Assembly: GCF_020329435.1 (NCBI RefSeq)
Contig: NZ_JAGKJK010000013.1
Coordinates: forward strand, 124,001 to 188,000
Direction of reading: 5' to 3'
DNA from: Bradyrhizobium hereditatis
GTDB taxonomy: Bacteria; Pseudomonadota; Alphaproteobacteria; Rhizobiales; Xanthobacteraceae
DNA: 64,000 nucleotides
The notes under the pieces were generated by a model. The model ran no database searches. It was not told where the DNA came from and was given only the letters and a program-made list of their open reading frames with translations. The position numbers and the translations under genes were made by a program. This document shows, piece by piece, positions 7,547-16,268 of the stretch (the first letter of the stretch is position 1; each line of letters begins with the position of its first letter).

Positions 7547-9610
7547 TTACCGCCCCTCACGCACCCAAGTCGCGGCGAAGGCGCCGAGCAGCAGCAACAG
7601 GCCGACCAGGCCGGCGAACATCGGCAGCACGCCGACGCCCTTGACGACGCTGGCCTCGCGCATCTTCACGCCCATCCAGCCGTCGCCGTGGAAGATGCCG
7701 GAGGCGCGCACCGGCACGACGCGGGGCATATCGAGGTTTCCGCCATCGGACACGCGGCGCGCATCGCCGCCGGTCGCCTGCGCCAGCGGCTTCAGCATCT
7801 CGGTGGTGGAGGTGACTTCCGAAAATTCCTTCGGGTTGGTCGGCCCGACATTGATCAGGGCCTTCAGCGCGCCATCGGTGGCCTGCCACAGTCCGAGTTC
7901 ATTGGCGGGGAGGGTGGCGCGCCAGGTGCCGGGCTCGCTCGCGGTCAGCGTGAGCTCCTTCGTAGCGCCGCTCGGCGAGGTTACGGTCACCGGCGGCACG
8001 TTGTCGGCCATGGTCTGGCGCAGCACGACGAGGTCCTTGCCCTGGATCTGCAGGCGCAGCGCCTCTTCGTCCAGATCAGGTTGTTTCATCAGCCAGTGCG
8101 ACATCCGCCGCAACAAATCGAGATGCGGCCCACCGCCCTCATAGCCGCGCGCCCACAGCCAGATGTGATCCGACAAGAAGAGCGCGACGCGGCCCTCGCC
8201 GAAGCGCGACAACAGCAGCAGCGGCTTGCCGTCGAGACCGGTCATCACGGGCGCGCCGATCGCGTTCCGCGTTTCGACGGTGCGGAAGAAACGGCTCCAG
8301 CGCGGCGGCTCGCTGGCGGAGCCTTCCAGGCCGCGCGTCACCGGATGGCGCTTACCAGCGTCGCTTAAGTGCGCATAGAACGGTTTTTCGGTGACGCCGA
8401 CGGGCTCGGCCGGCAGCACCGTATCGAGCGGCGTGCGCCAGATGCTGGTGGTGGAGGCGTAATCGGGGCCAGCCGACACCAGCACCGCGCCGCCGGCGCG
8501 AACATAGCGCGCGATATTGTCGAAATAAGCAATCGGCAGCACCCCCTGGCGGGCATAGCGGTCGAAAATGATCAGGTGGAAATCGTTGATCCTCTGCTGG
8601 AAAAGTTCGCGGGTCGGAAACGCGATCAGCGACAGCTCGTTGATCGGCGTGCCGTCCTGCTTCTCCGGCGGGCGCAGGATCGTGAAATGAACGAGGTCGA
8701 TGCTGGCGTCCGATTTCAAGAGGTTGCGCCAGGTGCGCTCGCCGGAATGCGGCTCGCCCGACACCAGGAGCACGCGCAGCCTGTCGCGGACGCCGTCGAT
8801 CGCGACCACGGCGCGGTTGTTGACCGGCGTCAGCTCGTTCTCGAGCGGCGAGGCCTCGATCTCGACGATGTTCGGGCCGGCATGCTTGATGTCGACGTCG
8901 ACGTTAGCGGTTTGGCCGCTGACCAGATTGCGCTCGCTAATCACCTCGCCGTCGCGGCGCACCACGATCTTGGCGCGCTGGCCGGTGACCCCCTGGTCGT
9001 CCAGCCGGTAGGTGATGGTCTGCGGCTGCCCGACGATGCCGAAACGCGGCGCGGCCGTGATCGCGATACGGCGGTCGCGCTCATCCTTGCGCCCGGTGAC
9101 GAGCGCGTGCACTGGCGCCTGGAAGCCGACCGCGGCGGCATTGGCGGGAATGTCATGCACCCGGCCGTCGGTGATCAGGAAGGCGCCGGCGACGCGGTCG
9201 ACGGGAACGTCCGATAGCACCGAGGACAGCGCGCCGAACAGCTTGGTACCATCGGTCTCGCCGTCGGCCTGTCCGGCCTCGACGACGCGGACTTCCAGTC
9301 CCTTAATCTTCTTCAGCGTATCGACCAGCGCCTCCTGCGCCTTGGCCGTCTCCTGGTTGCGCGTGCCGAAATTCTGGCTCGGGCTCTTGTCGATTACGAC
9401 GGCGGCGACCGAAGACAGCGGCTCGCGGTCCTCGCGCGTGAAGGAGGGATTGGCGAGCGCCAGCAGGATCAGCGCCAGCGCCGCGACGCGCACGGCCGCA
9501 CCGCGCGCGCGGCTGAACAGCAGCAGCGCCGCGATGACGACGATTGCGGCCAGCGCGATCCACAGCACCAGTGTCGGAACGAGAGGAGTAAACGCGATGC
9601 CGTACTGCAT
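7547..9610 (-). CDS. Membrane protein with glutamine-amidotransferase-like domain (last gene of MoxR/DUF58/DUF4159 operon)
   Basis: A 687-residue protein. Two transmembrane helices lie at the N-terminus (about 10-60), then a von Willebrand A-like region (VAAVVIDKSPSQN, with D-x-S as in a degenerate MIDAS motif), a beta-rich periplasmic section, and a class I amidotransferase-like fold around 330-500 (LIIFDRYARQG, GGAVLVSAGPDY). A C-terminal helix (GVLPMFAGLVGLLLLLGAF) ends the protein. I see no convincing catalytic Cys-His pair of a true amidotransferase. It starts 3 bp after the DUF4159 stop, so translation is probably coupled. The family is conserved in alphaproteobacteria but I know of no biochemical role; envelope or stress-related assembly with the MoxR ATPase is a guess from context. 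Confidence 0.75.
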   Translation of the reverse strand: MQYGIAFTPLVPTLVLWIALAAIVVIAALLLFSRARGAAVRVAALALILLALANPSFTREDREPLSSVAAVVIDKSPSQNFGTRNQETAKAQEALVDTLKKIKGLEVRVVEAGQADGETDGTKLFGALSSVLSDVPVDRVAGAFLITDGRVHDIPANAAAVGFQAPVHALVTGRKDERDRRIAITAAPRFGIVGQPQTITYRLDDQGVTGQRAKIVVRRDGEVISERNLVSGQTANVDVDIKHAGPNIVEIEASPLENELTPVNNRAVVAIDGVRDRLRVLLVSGEPHSGERTWRNLLKSDASIDLVHFTILRPPEKQDGTPINELSLIAFPTRELFQQRINDFHLIIFDRYARQGVLPIAYFDNIARYVRAGGAVLVSAGPDYASTTSIWRTPLDTVLPAEPVGVTEKPFYAHLSDAGKRHPVTRGLEGSASEPPRWSRFFRTVETRNAIGAPVMTGLDGKPLLLLSRFGEGRVALFLSDHIWLWARGYEGGGPHLDLLRRMSHWLMKQPDLDEEALRLQIQGKDLVVLRQTMADNVPPVTVTSPSGATKELTLTASEPGTWRATLPANELGLWQATDGALKALINVGPTNPKEFSEVTSTTEMLKPLAQATGGDARRVSDGGNLDMPRVVPVRASGIFHGDGWMGVKMREASVVKGVGVLPMFAGLVGLLLLLGAFAATWVREGR

Positions 9611-9613
9611 GGC

Positions 9614-12427
9614 CTATTGCCCTAACCGCTCGATCAGAGCAGGCGCGTGAACCTGATCGGCTTTGTAGTTACCGGTCAGCGTGTACATCACGATGTTGAC
9701 ACCGGAGCGGAACGCAAACTCGCGCTGGCGCGGCTCGCCTGGCGTCAGCGGCAGCATCGGCTGGCCGTCCGGGCGGTGCGCCCAGGCGCCGGCTAGATCG
9801 TTCGAGGTGATGATAATGGGCGAGACGCCGTCGCCGCCGCGCGCCGGCCGTGAGGCCGCGTCGTCGTCCTCCTCGCGCGGCAGGGTCTCGACCCAGGTCT
9901 GGCCCGTGTTGAAGCGGCCGGGGAAGTCGCGCAGCAAATAGAACGTCTTGGTCAGCACGTGCTCGCGCGGCACCGGCTCCAGCTCGGGCACGTCGAGGGA
10001 GGAGAGGATTTCACGCAAGCTGCGCATGCCCGGCGTCTGCGACGCGCCGTTTTCGCCCGGCGGGGCCTCGATCGCATCGCGGGTATCGAACAGCACCGTG
10101 CCGCCCTGCTTCATGTAGGCGTCGATGCGGTTGATGGCGTCCTGCGGCGGCTTCGGCGCGCCCGGCACCACCGGCCAGTAGATCAGCGGAAAGAATGCCA
10201 GCTCGTCGCGCGCCGGATCGACGCCGACGGGATCGCCGGCCTCGAGCGCGGTGCGCTGCGCCAGGAACAGCGTCAATCCAGCCATGCCGGCCTTGACGAT
10301 GGAGTCAACGTCAGCATTTCCGGTGACGACATAGGCAAGCCGCGTCTGCGACACCGATTTGATGGCGAAATCATCATTGTTCTGCGCACGCGTCGGGGAG
10401 GGCACGATCGTGGTTGCGGCCAGAGTCAGGGCGAGCAGAACGGCGGCCGTCGCCGTGCGCCGCCGCCACAGCGCGGCAAGACCCGCACCCATCATCGCGA
10501 CCACGATCGCGTCGATCAGGAACAGTACCAGCGAGGACGACAGCAGGATGCCGCGCAAGTCGCGCGGTTCGGCGTTGGTGTAGCTGGCGCGCTGCGCGCG
10601 CAGCGAGGATGTATCGAGCGGCGCAATGCGATCGGCCGGGGCCAGCGTGTTGACCGCGATCGGTCCATCGGCTGGTCCGTAGAAGCCCGGCGGATGTTCT
10701 GACGTGCCGCGGTCGCGATAGTCCGCCGGCATCGGCTTGGCGGTGGAGGGCGGCGGTCCGAACGCGCCGAAGCCGTCAAGAATGCGCAGCGGCGGCACCG
10801 TCTCGACTTTGGCGGCCTCGCCCGCAACACCCGCACCCGGCTTCGAGGTGTAACCGGACATATCGACCAGTCGGCGCAGCATTTCGACGAAGCTGCCGGA
10901 CATCGGCAGGTCCGACCAGCGCGAGTCGGCGCCGACATGGAACAGGCTGACAATGCCCCTGCCGCGATGCTCGCCGGTTACCAGCGGCGTGCCGTCTTCC
11001 AGCGACGCCCAGGTCTTGGTGGCGAGCACTGCATCCGGCTCGGCCAGCACCTGCCGGTTCACTGTGACGTCCTTGGGGGCTACGAGGCCCGCGAATGGAC
11101 CGTCGGCGGCGAAGGAGGCCAGATGCTGCGGCTTTTCCCAGGTCAGGCTGCCGCCCAGGATGCGGCCGCCACGGCGCAGTTTCACCGGCACCAGATCGTC
11201 ATCGGCCTGCGCCAGGCGGGGGCCTGCGAAACGCACCAGCACGCCGCCCTGATCGATCCACGCATTCAGTCGCTCGCGAATCTCCGGCGACAGCGTGCCG
11301 ACGTCGGCGAGCACGATCATCGGCAGCCGCTGATCGAGGAATTGCGCGATGACCTGCTGCGCCGAGCCGCGGTCGCCGAGCCGTACGTCGGCGAATGGCG
11401 ACAAGGCGCGGGTCAGATAGAAGGTCGACGCCAACAGCGGCTGGGCGGTATCGCTGGTTGAGCCGGTGACGACGCCGACGGCGCGCCGCCGCCATCGTTT
11501 GTCGAGCAATTGCACCGCGCCCGCCGACCGTTCGCCGGATATCTCCAGCCGCGCAATGTCGTTGCGCAGTTCGACTGGCAGATCGAACGAAGCTTCGCTC
11601 TCGCGATCCTGCATGCCGAAGGCGTAGCGCGCCTCGCCGATCGGCGAGCCCTTGGCGTCGAGCGCGCGAACCACGCCGGCGGCGACGCCGCCCGTGGTGC
11701 GCAGCACCTTCACCGTCATCTTCGCCGCGGCGTTTTCAGCATCTACCAACGCCTGCGCGGGAGGCGCACCGCCTTCGAACACCGTCAGCTTGCGGTCGCC
11801 GACGGTCTTGCCGAGATTTTCGACGAATTCGGTGCCGCGCCCGGTATCGACGCCGTCGGACAGCCACGCGATCTCCGCATCGCCGGTGGCCTTCAGGAAG
11901 CGGTCCAGCGCGCCAAGGGTGTCGACGCGGTCGACCGAATAGGGTTTTGGCGAAATCTGGCGCAATGCGACGCGCGCGGTGCCGGCCGGCATCAGCGTGA
12001 TGTCGCGCGCGGGCTCGGAGAGCGGAACGAGCGCGACGCCGCGGCGGTCATTGTCGGCATTGGCGATCAATTCGTCGGCGGCCTTGATCCGCGTGTCCCA
12101 GCTCGCCGCCGCGCTCCAACCGTCGTCGAGCAGGATCACCAACGGCGCGTTGCTGCCGCCGACCGCGGTCTGCGGATTCCAGATCGGACCCGCGGCGGCA
12201 AGAATGACCAGCGCAGCAGCAGCAAGCCGGAGCGCCGTCAGCCACCACGGCGTGCGCGACGGGGTCTCTTCCTTCGGCTTGATGTCGAATAGCAGCCGCG
12301 TCGGCGGGAACTCGATCCGCCGCGGCCGCGGCGGCATCACGCGCAACAGCCACCACAACACCGGCAGGCTCAACAGGCCGAGCAGCAGCAGCGGCTGCGC
12401 AAAGGTTAGGGGAATGCCTGCGATCAT
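9614..12427 (-). CDS. DUF4159 domain protein with BatA-type N-terminus
   Basis: A 937-residue inner-membrane protein. The N-terminus (IPLTFAQPLLLLGLLSLPVLWWLLR) is the BatA-like double-helix region, followed by a vWA-like domain (LVILLDDGWSAAASWDTRI; the MIDAS D-x-S-x-S is replaced by DDGWS). A central amidotransferase-like region follows, then two helices near 640-690 (LVLFLIDAIVVAMM, AAVLLALTLAATTIV). The C-terminal DUF4159 domain at about 710-930 contains LTLFLAQRTALE and MLPLTPGEPRQREFAFR. Its start overlaps the DUF58 stop as ATGA. Together with MoxR and DUF58 it forms a typical MoxR-vWA cassette, in which MoxR AAA+ ATPases are thought to act as chaperones for vWA partners. The exact client is unknown. 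Confidence 0.82.
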   Translation of the reverse strand: MIAGIPLTFAQPLLLLGLLSLPVLWWLLRVMPPRPRRIEFPPTRLLFDIKPKEETPSRTPWWLTALRLAAAALVILAAAGPIWNPQTAVGGSNAPLVILLDDGWSAAASWDTRIKAADELIANADNDRRGVALVPLSEPARDITLMPAGTARVALRQISPKPYSVDRVDTLGALDRFLKATGDAEIAWLSDGVDTGRGTEFVENLGKTVGDRKLTVFEGGAPPAQALVDAENAAAKMTVKVLRTTGGVAAGVVRALDAKGSPIGEARYAFGMQDRESEASFDLPVELRNDIARLEISGERSAGAVQLLDKRWRRRAVGVVTGSTSDTAQPLLASTFYLTRALSPFADVRLGDRGSAQQVIAQFLDQRLPMIVLADVGTLSPEIRERLNAWIDQGGVLVRFAGPRLAQADDDLVPVKLRRGGRILGGSLTWEKPQHLASFAADGPFAGLVAPKDVTVNRQVLAEPDAVLATKTWASLEDGTPLVTGEHRGRGIVSLFHVGADSRWSDLPMSGSFVEMLRRLVDMSGYTSKPGAGVAGEAAKVETVPPLRILDGFGAFGPPPSTAKPMPADYRDRGTSEHPPGFYGPADGPIAVNTLAPADRIAPLDTSSLRAQRASYTNAEPRDLRGILLSSSLVLFLIDAIVVAMMGAGLAALWRRRTATAAVLLALTLAATTIVPSPTRAQNNDDFAIKSVSQTRLAYVVTGNADVDSIVKAGMAGLTLFLAQRTALEAGDPVGVDPARDELAFFPLIYWPVVPGAPKPPQDAINRIDAYMKQGGTVLFDTRDAIEAPPGENGASQTPGMRSLREILSSLDVPELEPVPREHVLTKTFYLLRDFPGRFNTGQTWVETLPREEDDDAASRPARGGDGVSPIIITSNDLAGAWAHRPDGQPMLPLTPGEPRQREFAFRSGVNIVMYTLTGNYKADQVHAPALIERLGQ

Positions 12428-13368
12428 GCGCTACGCCCCGCCTTGACGGTTGAGCCACGCACGCTGCCCTTGGCTGCCATCATGCCCGAATGCAGGAACA
12501 GGAGGAGTTCGGCGGCGGAACGGCTGGTGGTGTGGGTCGAGAACAGCCAGTCGAGCTTGTTGGTCTCGCTGCGGATCTCGTCGCGGTGGAGGGCGACGCG
12601 CGTGACATAGTCGCTGGCCCAGCTTTCGGCGCGGCCTGCGGTGATGACGCCAAAGCCTTCCGGCTCGACAAACTCGACCCGCCCCGCATAGGGGAAGGTC
12701 TCTTCGGCGGGATCGACGACCTGGATCAGCGTACCATGCGCGCCCGAGGCGGAGAGGCCCGCGAGCATCGTCCGGATCTCGTTCATCGGCGACCAGAAAT
12801 CGGACAGCACGACAATCTCGGCCAGTGCCGAAGGGACAAAAGACGGCGGCAGGCTCGCGCGCGCCGCATCGTCATGCAGCATCGCCTGCGCCATCTTGTC
12901 GATCACGTTGCGGCTTGCGGTCGGGTTCATCAGGCCGGGAATGCCGACGCGCTCGCCGCCCGACACCAGGAGTTCGGCCAGCGCGAACGTCACGATCAGG
13001 CCGCGCTCCAGCTTGGAGTCGCGCACGCCCTTGGACGCAAACGTCATCGACGGCGAACGATCGGGCCATACCCAGACAGTGTGTGCGGCCTCCCATTCCT
13101 GCTCGCGGACATAGAGATGATCGTCGCGCGCCGAGCGTCGCCAGTCGACGTTCTGCGACGGCTCGCCGGAGACGAAGCGGCGATACTGCCAGAAGCTTTC
13201 GCCGGGGCCGGCGCGGCGCCTGCCATGCAGGCCGTGAATGACGTTGGCGGCGATGCGGCGGGCTTCAAGCACGAGACGGGGCAGCGATGCGGCGAGCGTT
13301 CGGCTTTCGCCATCGGCACGTCGGATTGCTGGAATCTCCCTGGTCTCGTGGCTGGTCTCTGCGGCCAT
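12424..13368 (-). CDS. DUF58 domain-containing protein
   Basis: A 314-residue soluble protein with the DUF58 signature at about residues 45-95 (GRRRAGPGESFWQYRRF, then DWRRSARDDHLYVREQE) and a vWA-like remainder (VWVWPDRSPSMTF carries a MIDAS-like D-x-S-x-S). DUF58 proteins are the usual partners of MoxR ATPases. The ATG at 13368 overlaps the MoxR stop as TGATG, which is why I prefer it to an in-frame TTG one codon upstream. It is cotranscribed with MoxR upstream and DUF4159 downstream, with overlaps at both ends, implying stoichiometric expression. Confidence 0.88.
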   Translation of the reverse strand: MAAETSHETREIPAIRRADGESRTLAASLPRLVLEARRIAANVIHGLHGRRRAGPGESFWQYRRFVSGEPSQNVDWRRSARDDHLYVREQEWEAAHTVWVWPDRSPSMTFASKGVRDSKLERGLIVTFALAELLVSGGERVGIPGLMNPTASRNVIDKMAQAMLHDDAARASLPPSFVPSALAEIVVLSDFWSPMNEIRTMLAGLSASGAHGTLIQVVDPAEETFPYAGRVEFVEPEGFGVITAGRAESWASDYVTRVALHRDEIRSETNKLDWLFSTHTTSRSAAELLLFLHSGMMAAKGSVRGSTVKAGRSA

Positions 13369-14384
13369 CAACCGATCCGCGTCTTCAATTGTCTGATTAC
13401 GTCGGGAATCGTGCGGCCCTCCGCGCGCGCCGAGAAGGTCAGCGCCATGCGGTGCTTGAGGATGGGTTCCGCGAGATCGAGCACGTCATCGATCGAGGGC
13501 GCCAGGCGGCCGTCGAGCAGCGCGCGGGCGCGTACCGCCAGCATCAGCGACTGACTGGCGCGCGGGCCTGGCCCCCAGGCGATCAGCTTGTCGCTGCCGC
13601 CTTCGGAACTCGGGCGCGCGGCGCGCACCAGCGACAGGATCGCCTCGACAACGCTGTCACCGACCGGCAGGCGCCGCACCAACCGCTGCGCCGCGATCAG
13701 GATTTCCGCGTCCATCGAGGCCTTGGCAAGCGTCTCTTCCGCGCCCGTCGTTTCGAACAGGATACGGCGCTCGGCATCGCGGTCAGGATAATCGACGTCG
13801 ATCTCCATCAGGAAGCGGTCGAGCTGTGCTTCGGGCAGCGGATAGGTGCCTTCCTGCTCCAGCGGGTTCTGGGTGGCGAGTACGTGGAATGGCTTGGGCA
13901 GATCATGCCGCGCGCCTGCAACGGTGATGTGCTGTTCCTGCATGGCTTGCAGCAGCGCCGATTGCGTGCGCGGGCTGGCGCGGTTGATCTCGTCGGCCAT
14001 CAGGAGCTGCGCGAACACCGGTCCGGAGATAAAGCGGAACGACCGCTTGCCGGATTGGCTCTCGTCCAGCACCTCGGCGCCCAGAATATCCGACGGCATC
14101 AGGTCCGGCGTGAACTGGATGCGCTTGGCGTCGAGCCCAAGCGTGACGCCGAGGGTTTCGACGAGCTTGGTCTTGGCAAGACCGGGAACCCCGATCAAGA
14201 GCGCGTGGCCACCGGACAGGATCGTCACCAGGGTATTTTCGATCACCCGGTCCTGGCCGAAGATGACGGTGGAGATCGCTTCCTTTGCGGCGCGAATCTG
14301 GCCGGCGACCTGCTCGGCCGACCGGACGATCGCATCCTCGAGTTTCTCGACACCGTCTGCACTCGCCATGTCTTTCTCCTTCAC
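13368..14384 (-). CDS. MoxR family AAA+ ATPase
   Basis: A 338-residue AAA+ ATPase of the MoxR branch. Walker A is GVPGLAKT (about residues 80-87), Walker B is MADEINRA (about 140-147), sensor 1 lies in ATQNPLEQEG, and PLPEAQLDRF is the family hallmark. MoxR ATPases act as chaperone-like machines with vWA/DUF58 partners, as encoded directly downstream here. This is the first gene of the four-gene minus-strand operon, so the promoter should lie in the 14385-14695 gap. Confidence 0.92.
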   Translation of the reverse strand: MKEKDMASADGVEKLEDAIVRSAEQVAGQIRAAKEAISTVIFGQDRVIENTLVTILSGGHALLIGVPGLAKTKLVETLGVTLGLDAKRIQFTPDLMPSDILGAEVLDESQSGKRSFRFISGPVFAQLLMADEINRASPRTQSALLQAMQEQHITVAGARHDLPKPFHVLATQNPLEQEGTYPLPEAQLDRFLMEIDVDYPDRDAERRILFETTGAEETLAKASMDAEILIAAQRLVRRLPVGDSVVEAILSLVRAARPSSEGGSDKLIAWGPGPRASQSLMLAVRARALLDGRLAPSIDDVLDLAEPILKHRMALTFSARAEGRTIPDVIRQLKTRIG

Positions 14385-14695
14385 CTAAACCCTTCATGAC
14401 ACCGCTGGTTGCGTCGGGTTTGCGTCGTCATGCCTCGGACCTCATGCTAAACCCGTGCAAGAGGCATGTATTCGTTGAACTAAACTATCCCCACATTATC
14501 GGTATTTCAGGGTATGAACGGCATCACGATGTGGCGACCTGATCCGGCTTTGTTACGGACCTGGATCGTCAGGAACACATAACGGTACCCGTCAGTACAG
14601 ATATGGCTACCTATCGGTTCGTATATCGGTACAAATGCACCGATCACGAATGCACCAATCGTGCCAGATCGAGGCGCTGAGACTCAGGGCAAACA
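14385..14695. other. Divergent intergenic region between MoxR and DUF1285 genes
   Basis: These 311 bp are more AT-rich than the flanking genes and hold no convincing gene. They must contain the promoters of both the MoxR operon (minus) and the DUF1285 operon (plus). Repeated CGGTA/TACCG-containing words occur at 14582-14640, but I could not assign them to an operator. Confidence 0.4.
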
Positions 14696-15337
14696 ATGGC
14701 GAAGCAAGGGCAGACCAGCGGCCAGCGGCGCGAAAGCAAGAATCTCGAAGGCGAAGGCCTTGAAGGCCTGACAATTGCCGCCAGGGAAGCCGCTAACCGA
14801 ACCTCGGCCGGCAAGGGACTGCCTCCGGTTCATCTGTGGAATCCGCCGTTCTGCGGCGATCTCGACATGCGAATCGCCGGTGATGGTACGTGGTTCTACA
14901 TGGGTACGCCAATCGGCCGGCCGGCGCTGGTACGGCTGTTCTCGACCATTCTCAAGCGCGAGGACGGCAAGCACTTTCTCGTGACCCCGGTCGAGAAGGT
15001 GGGCATCCGCGTCGACGATGCGCCGTTCCTGGCGGTGGAGATGCAGATCGAAGCCGGCGATCGCGGCCGGCTGCTGCGCTTTCGCACCAACGTTGACGAC
15101 TGGGTGCCATGCGATTCCGCTCATCGCCTGCGGTTCGAGGTGGCCGCCGATGGCGGGCTCACGCCCTATTTGCACGTCCGCGCCGATCTGTGGGCGAAGG
15201 TGACCCGCGCGCTCTATTACGACCTGGTTGACATGGGGGAAGAGCGGATGGTCGATGGCCAGCCGATGTTCGGCGTCGAGTCCGGCGGCGAGTTCTTTGC
15301 CATGGCCGACGCCAAGCAGGTGAGGGACGTGGTTTGA
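14696..15337 (+). CDS. DUF1285 domain-containing protein
   Basis: A 213-residue cytosolic protein matching DUF1285. The core runs from about residue 45 to 190 and includes PPVHLWNPPFCGDLDMRI, GTWFYMGTPIGRPALVRLFS and HFLVTPVEKVGI. Structures exist for the family but I know of no established function. It heads a plus-strand operon; its TGA overlaps the TTG start of the CoA pyrophosphatase. The pairing of DUF1285 with a Nudix CoA hydrolase and cca is typical of alphaproteobacteria. Confidence 0.88.
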   Translation: MAKQGQTSGQRRESKNLEGEGLEGLTIAAREAANRTSAGKGLPPVHLWNPPFCGDLDMRIAGDGTWFYMGTPIGRPALVRLFSTILKREDGKHFLVTPVEKVGIRVDDAPFLAVEMQIEAGDRGRLLRFRTNVDDWVPCDSAHRLRFEVAADGGLTPYLHVRADLWAKVTRALYYDLVDMGEERMVDGQPMFGVESGGEFFAMADAKQVRDVV

Positions 15338-16008
15338 ACGAGCCGATACTGAAGAAGATGGAGGCGGCTCCGATCAATGCGTCGGAGTTCTTCGCGCGGA
15401 GCAAGACCCGGCTGACCTTCGACGTGCCGCCCGGCCTGATCGATCCCAATATCATTCCAAAAACCGGCGACGCGGGTAATGACCGCATGCTCGAGATCGT
15501 GGCTCGCGAGCAGCCGGTGCGCCCGGCGGCGGTGCTGATCCCGGTGGTCGATCACGGCGAGCCGACCGTGTTGCTGACGCAGCGCTCGCCGCATCTCTCG
15601 AGCCATGCCGGCCAGATCTCCTTTCCGGGCGGCAAGATTGACGCCACGGATGCTTCCCCGCTTGACGCCGCCTTGCGGGAGGCGGAAGAGGAAGTTGGCC
15701 TCAAGCGCGAGTTCATCGAACCGATCGGCTATCTCGACCTCTATGGCACCGCCTTCGGGTTTCGCATCCTGCCGACGGTCGCGCGCGTGAAGCCCGGCTT
15801 CAAGCTTAGGATCAACGAAGGCGAGGTAGTGGACGCCTTCGAGGTACCGCTGGCCTTCCTGATGAATCCCGAGAACCACCAGATCCATTCCAAGGATTTT
15901 CGCGGCATCGAGCGGTCCTATTACGCCATGCCGTTTGCCGAGCGTTACATCTGGGGCGCGACCGCAGGAATTCTGCGCGTGCTGTATGAGCGGATTTACC
16001 TCGCATGA
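15334..16008 (+). CDS. CoA pyrophosphatase, Nudix family
   Basis: A 224-residue Nudix hydrolase predicted to split CoA or its derivatives into 4'-phosphopantetheine and 3',5'-ADP. The Nudix box is intact (GGKIDATDASPLDAALREAE then EEVGL), preceded by LLTQRSPHLSSHAGQISFPGG, the UPF0035 signature that marks CoA-specific members. The TTG start at 15334 overlaps the preceding stop as TTGA. An in-frame ATG at 15358 with GAAGAAG before it is an alternative that would shorten the protein by eight residues. The 3' end overlaps the DUF6111 start as ATGA. Confidence 0.9.
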   Translation: MNEPILKKMEAAPINASEFFARSKTRLTFDVPPGLIDPNIIPKTGDAGNDRMLEIVAREQPVRPAAVLIPVVDHGEPTVLLTQRSPHLSSHAGQISFPGGKIDATDASPLDAALREAEEEVGLKREFIEPIGYLDLYGTAFGFRILPTVARVKPGFKLRINEGEVVDAFEVPLAFLMNPENHQIHSKDFRGIERSYYAMPFAERYIWGATAGILRVLYERIYLA

Positions 16009-16268
16009 TTCGTCCGATTCTGACTGAAATCGGAATTTTCCTGATCCCCTTCGCGGTCTATGCGCTGTTCCTGATTGCCACCCGTACCGGCGTGCTCGCG
16101 TCCTCCTCATGGCCGGCGCATCTCGTCGCCAAACTGGCCCTGGTATCGCTGCTGTTGGTAGCGATCAGCCTCGTCATGCTCGCGCAATTCTCCGGGGCGC
16201 CGCCTGGCTCGACCTATGTTCCCGCGCATCTCGAAAACGGCAAGCTGGTTCACGGAGACGAGAAATGA
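16005..16268 (+). CDS. DUF6111 family small membrane protein
   Basis: An 87-residue protein with two hydrophobic helices (about residues 5-28 and 38-62) and a short polar tail, matching DUF6111, a small alphaproteobacterial membrane family found between the CoA pyrophosphatase and cca genes. Both ends overlap its neighbours by 4 bp (ATGA), so it is translated as part of the operon. No biochemical function is known to me. Confidence 0.8.
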   Translation: MIRPILTEIGIFLIPFAVYALFLIATRTGVLASSSWPAHLVAKLALVSLLLVAISLVMLAQFSGAPPGSTYVPAHLENGKLVHGDEK

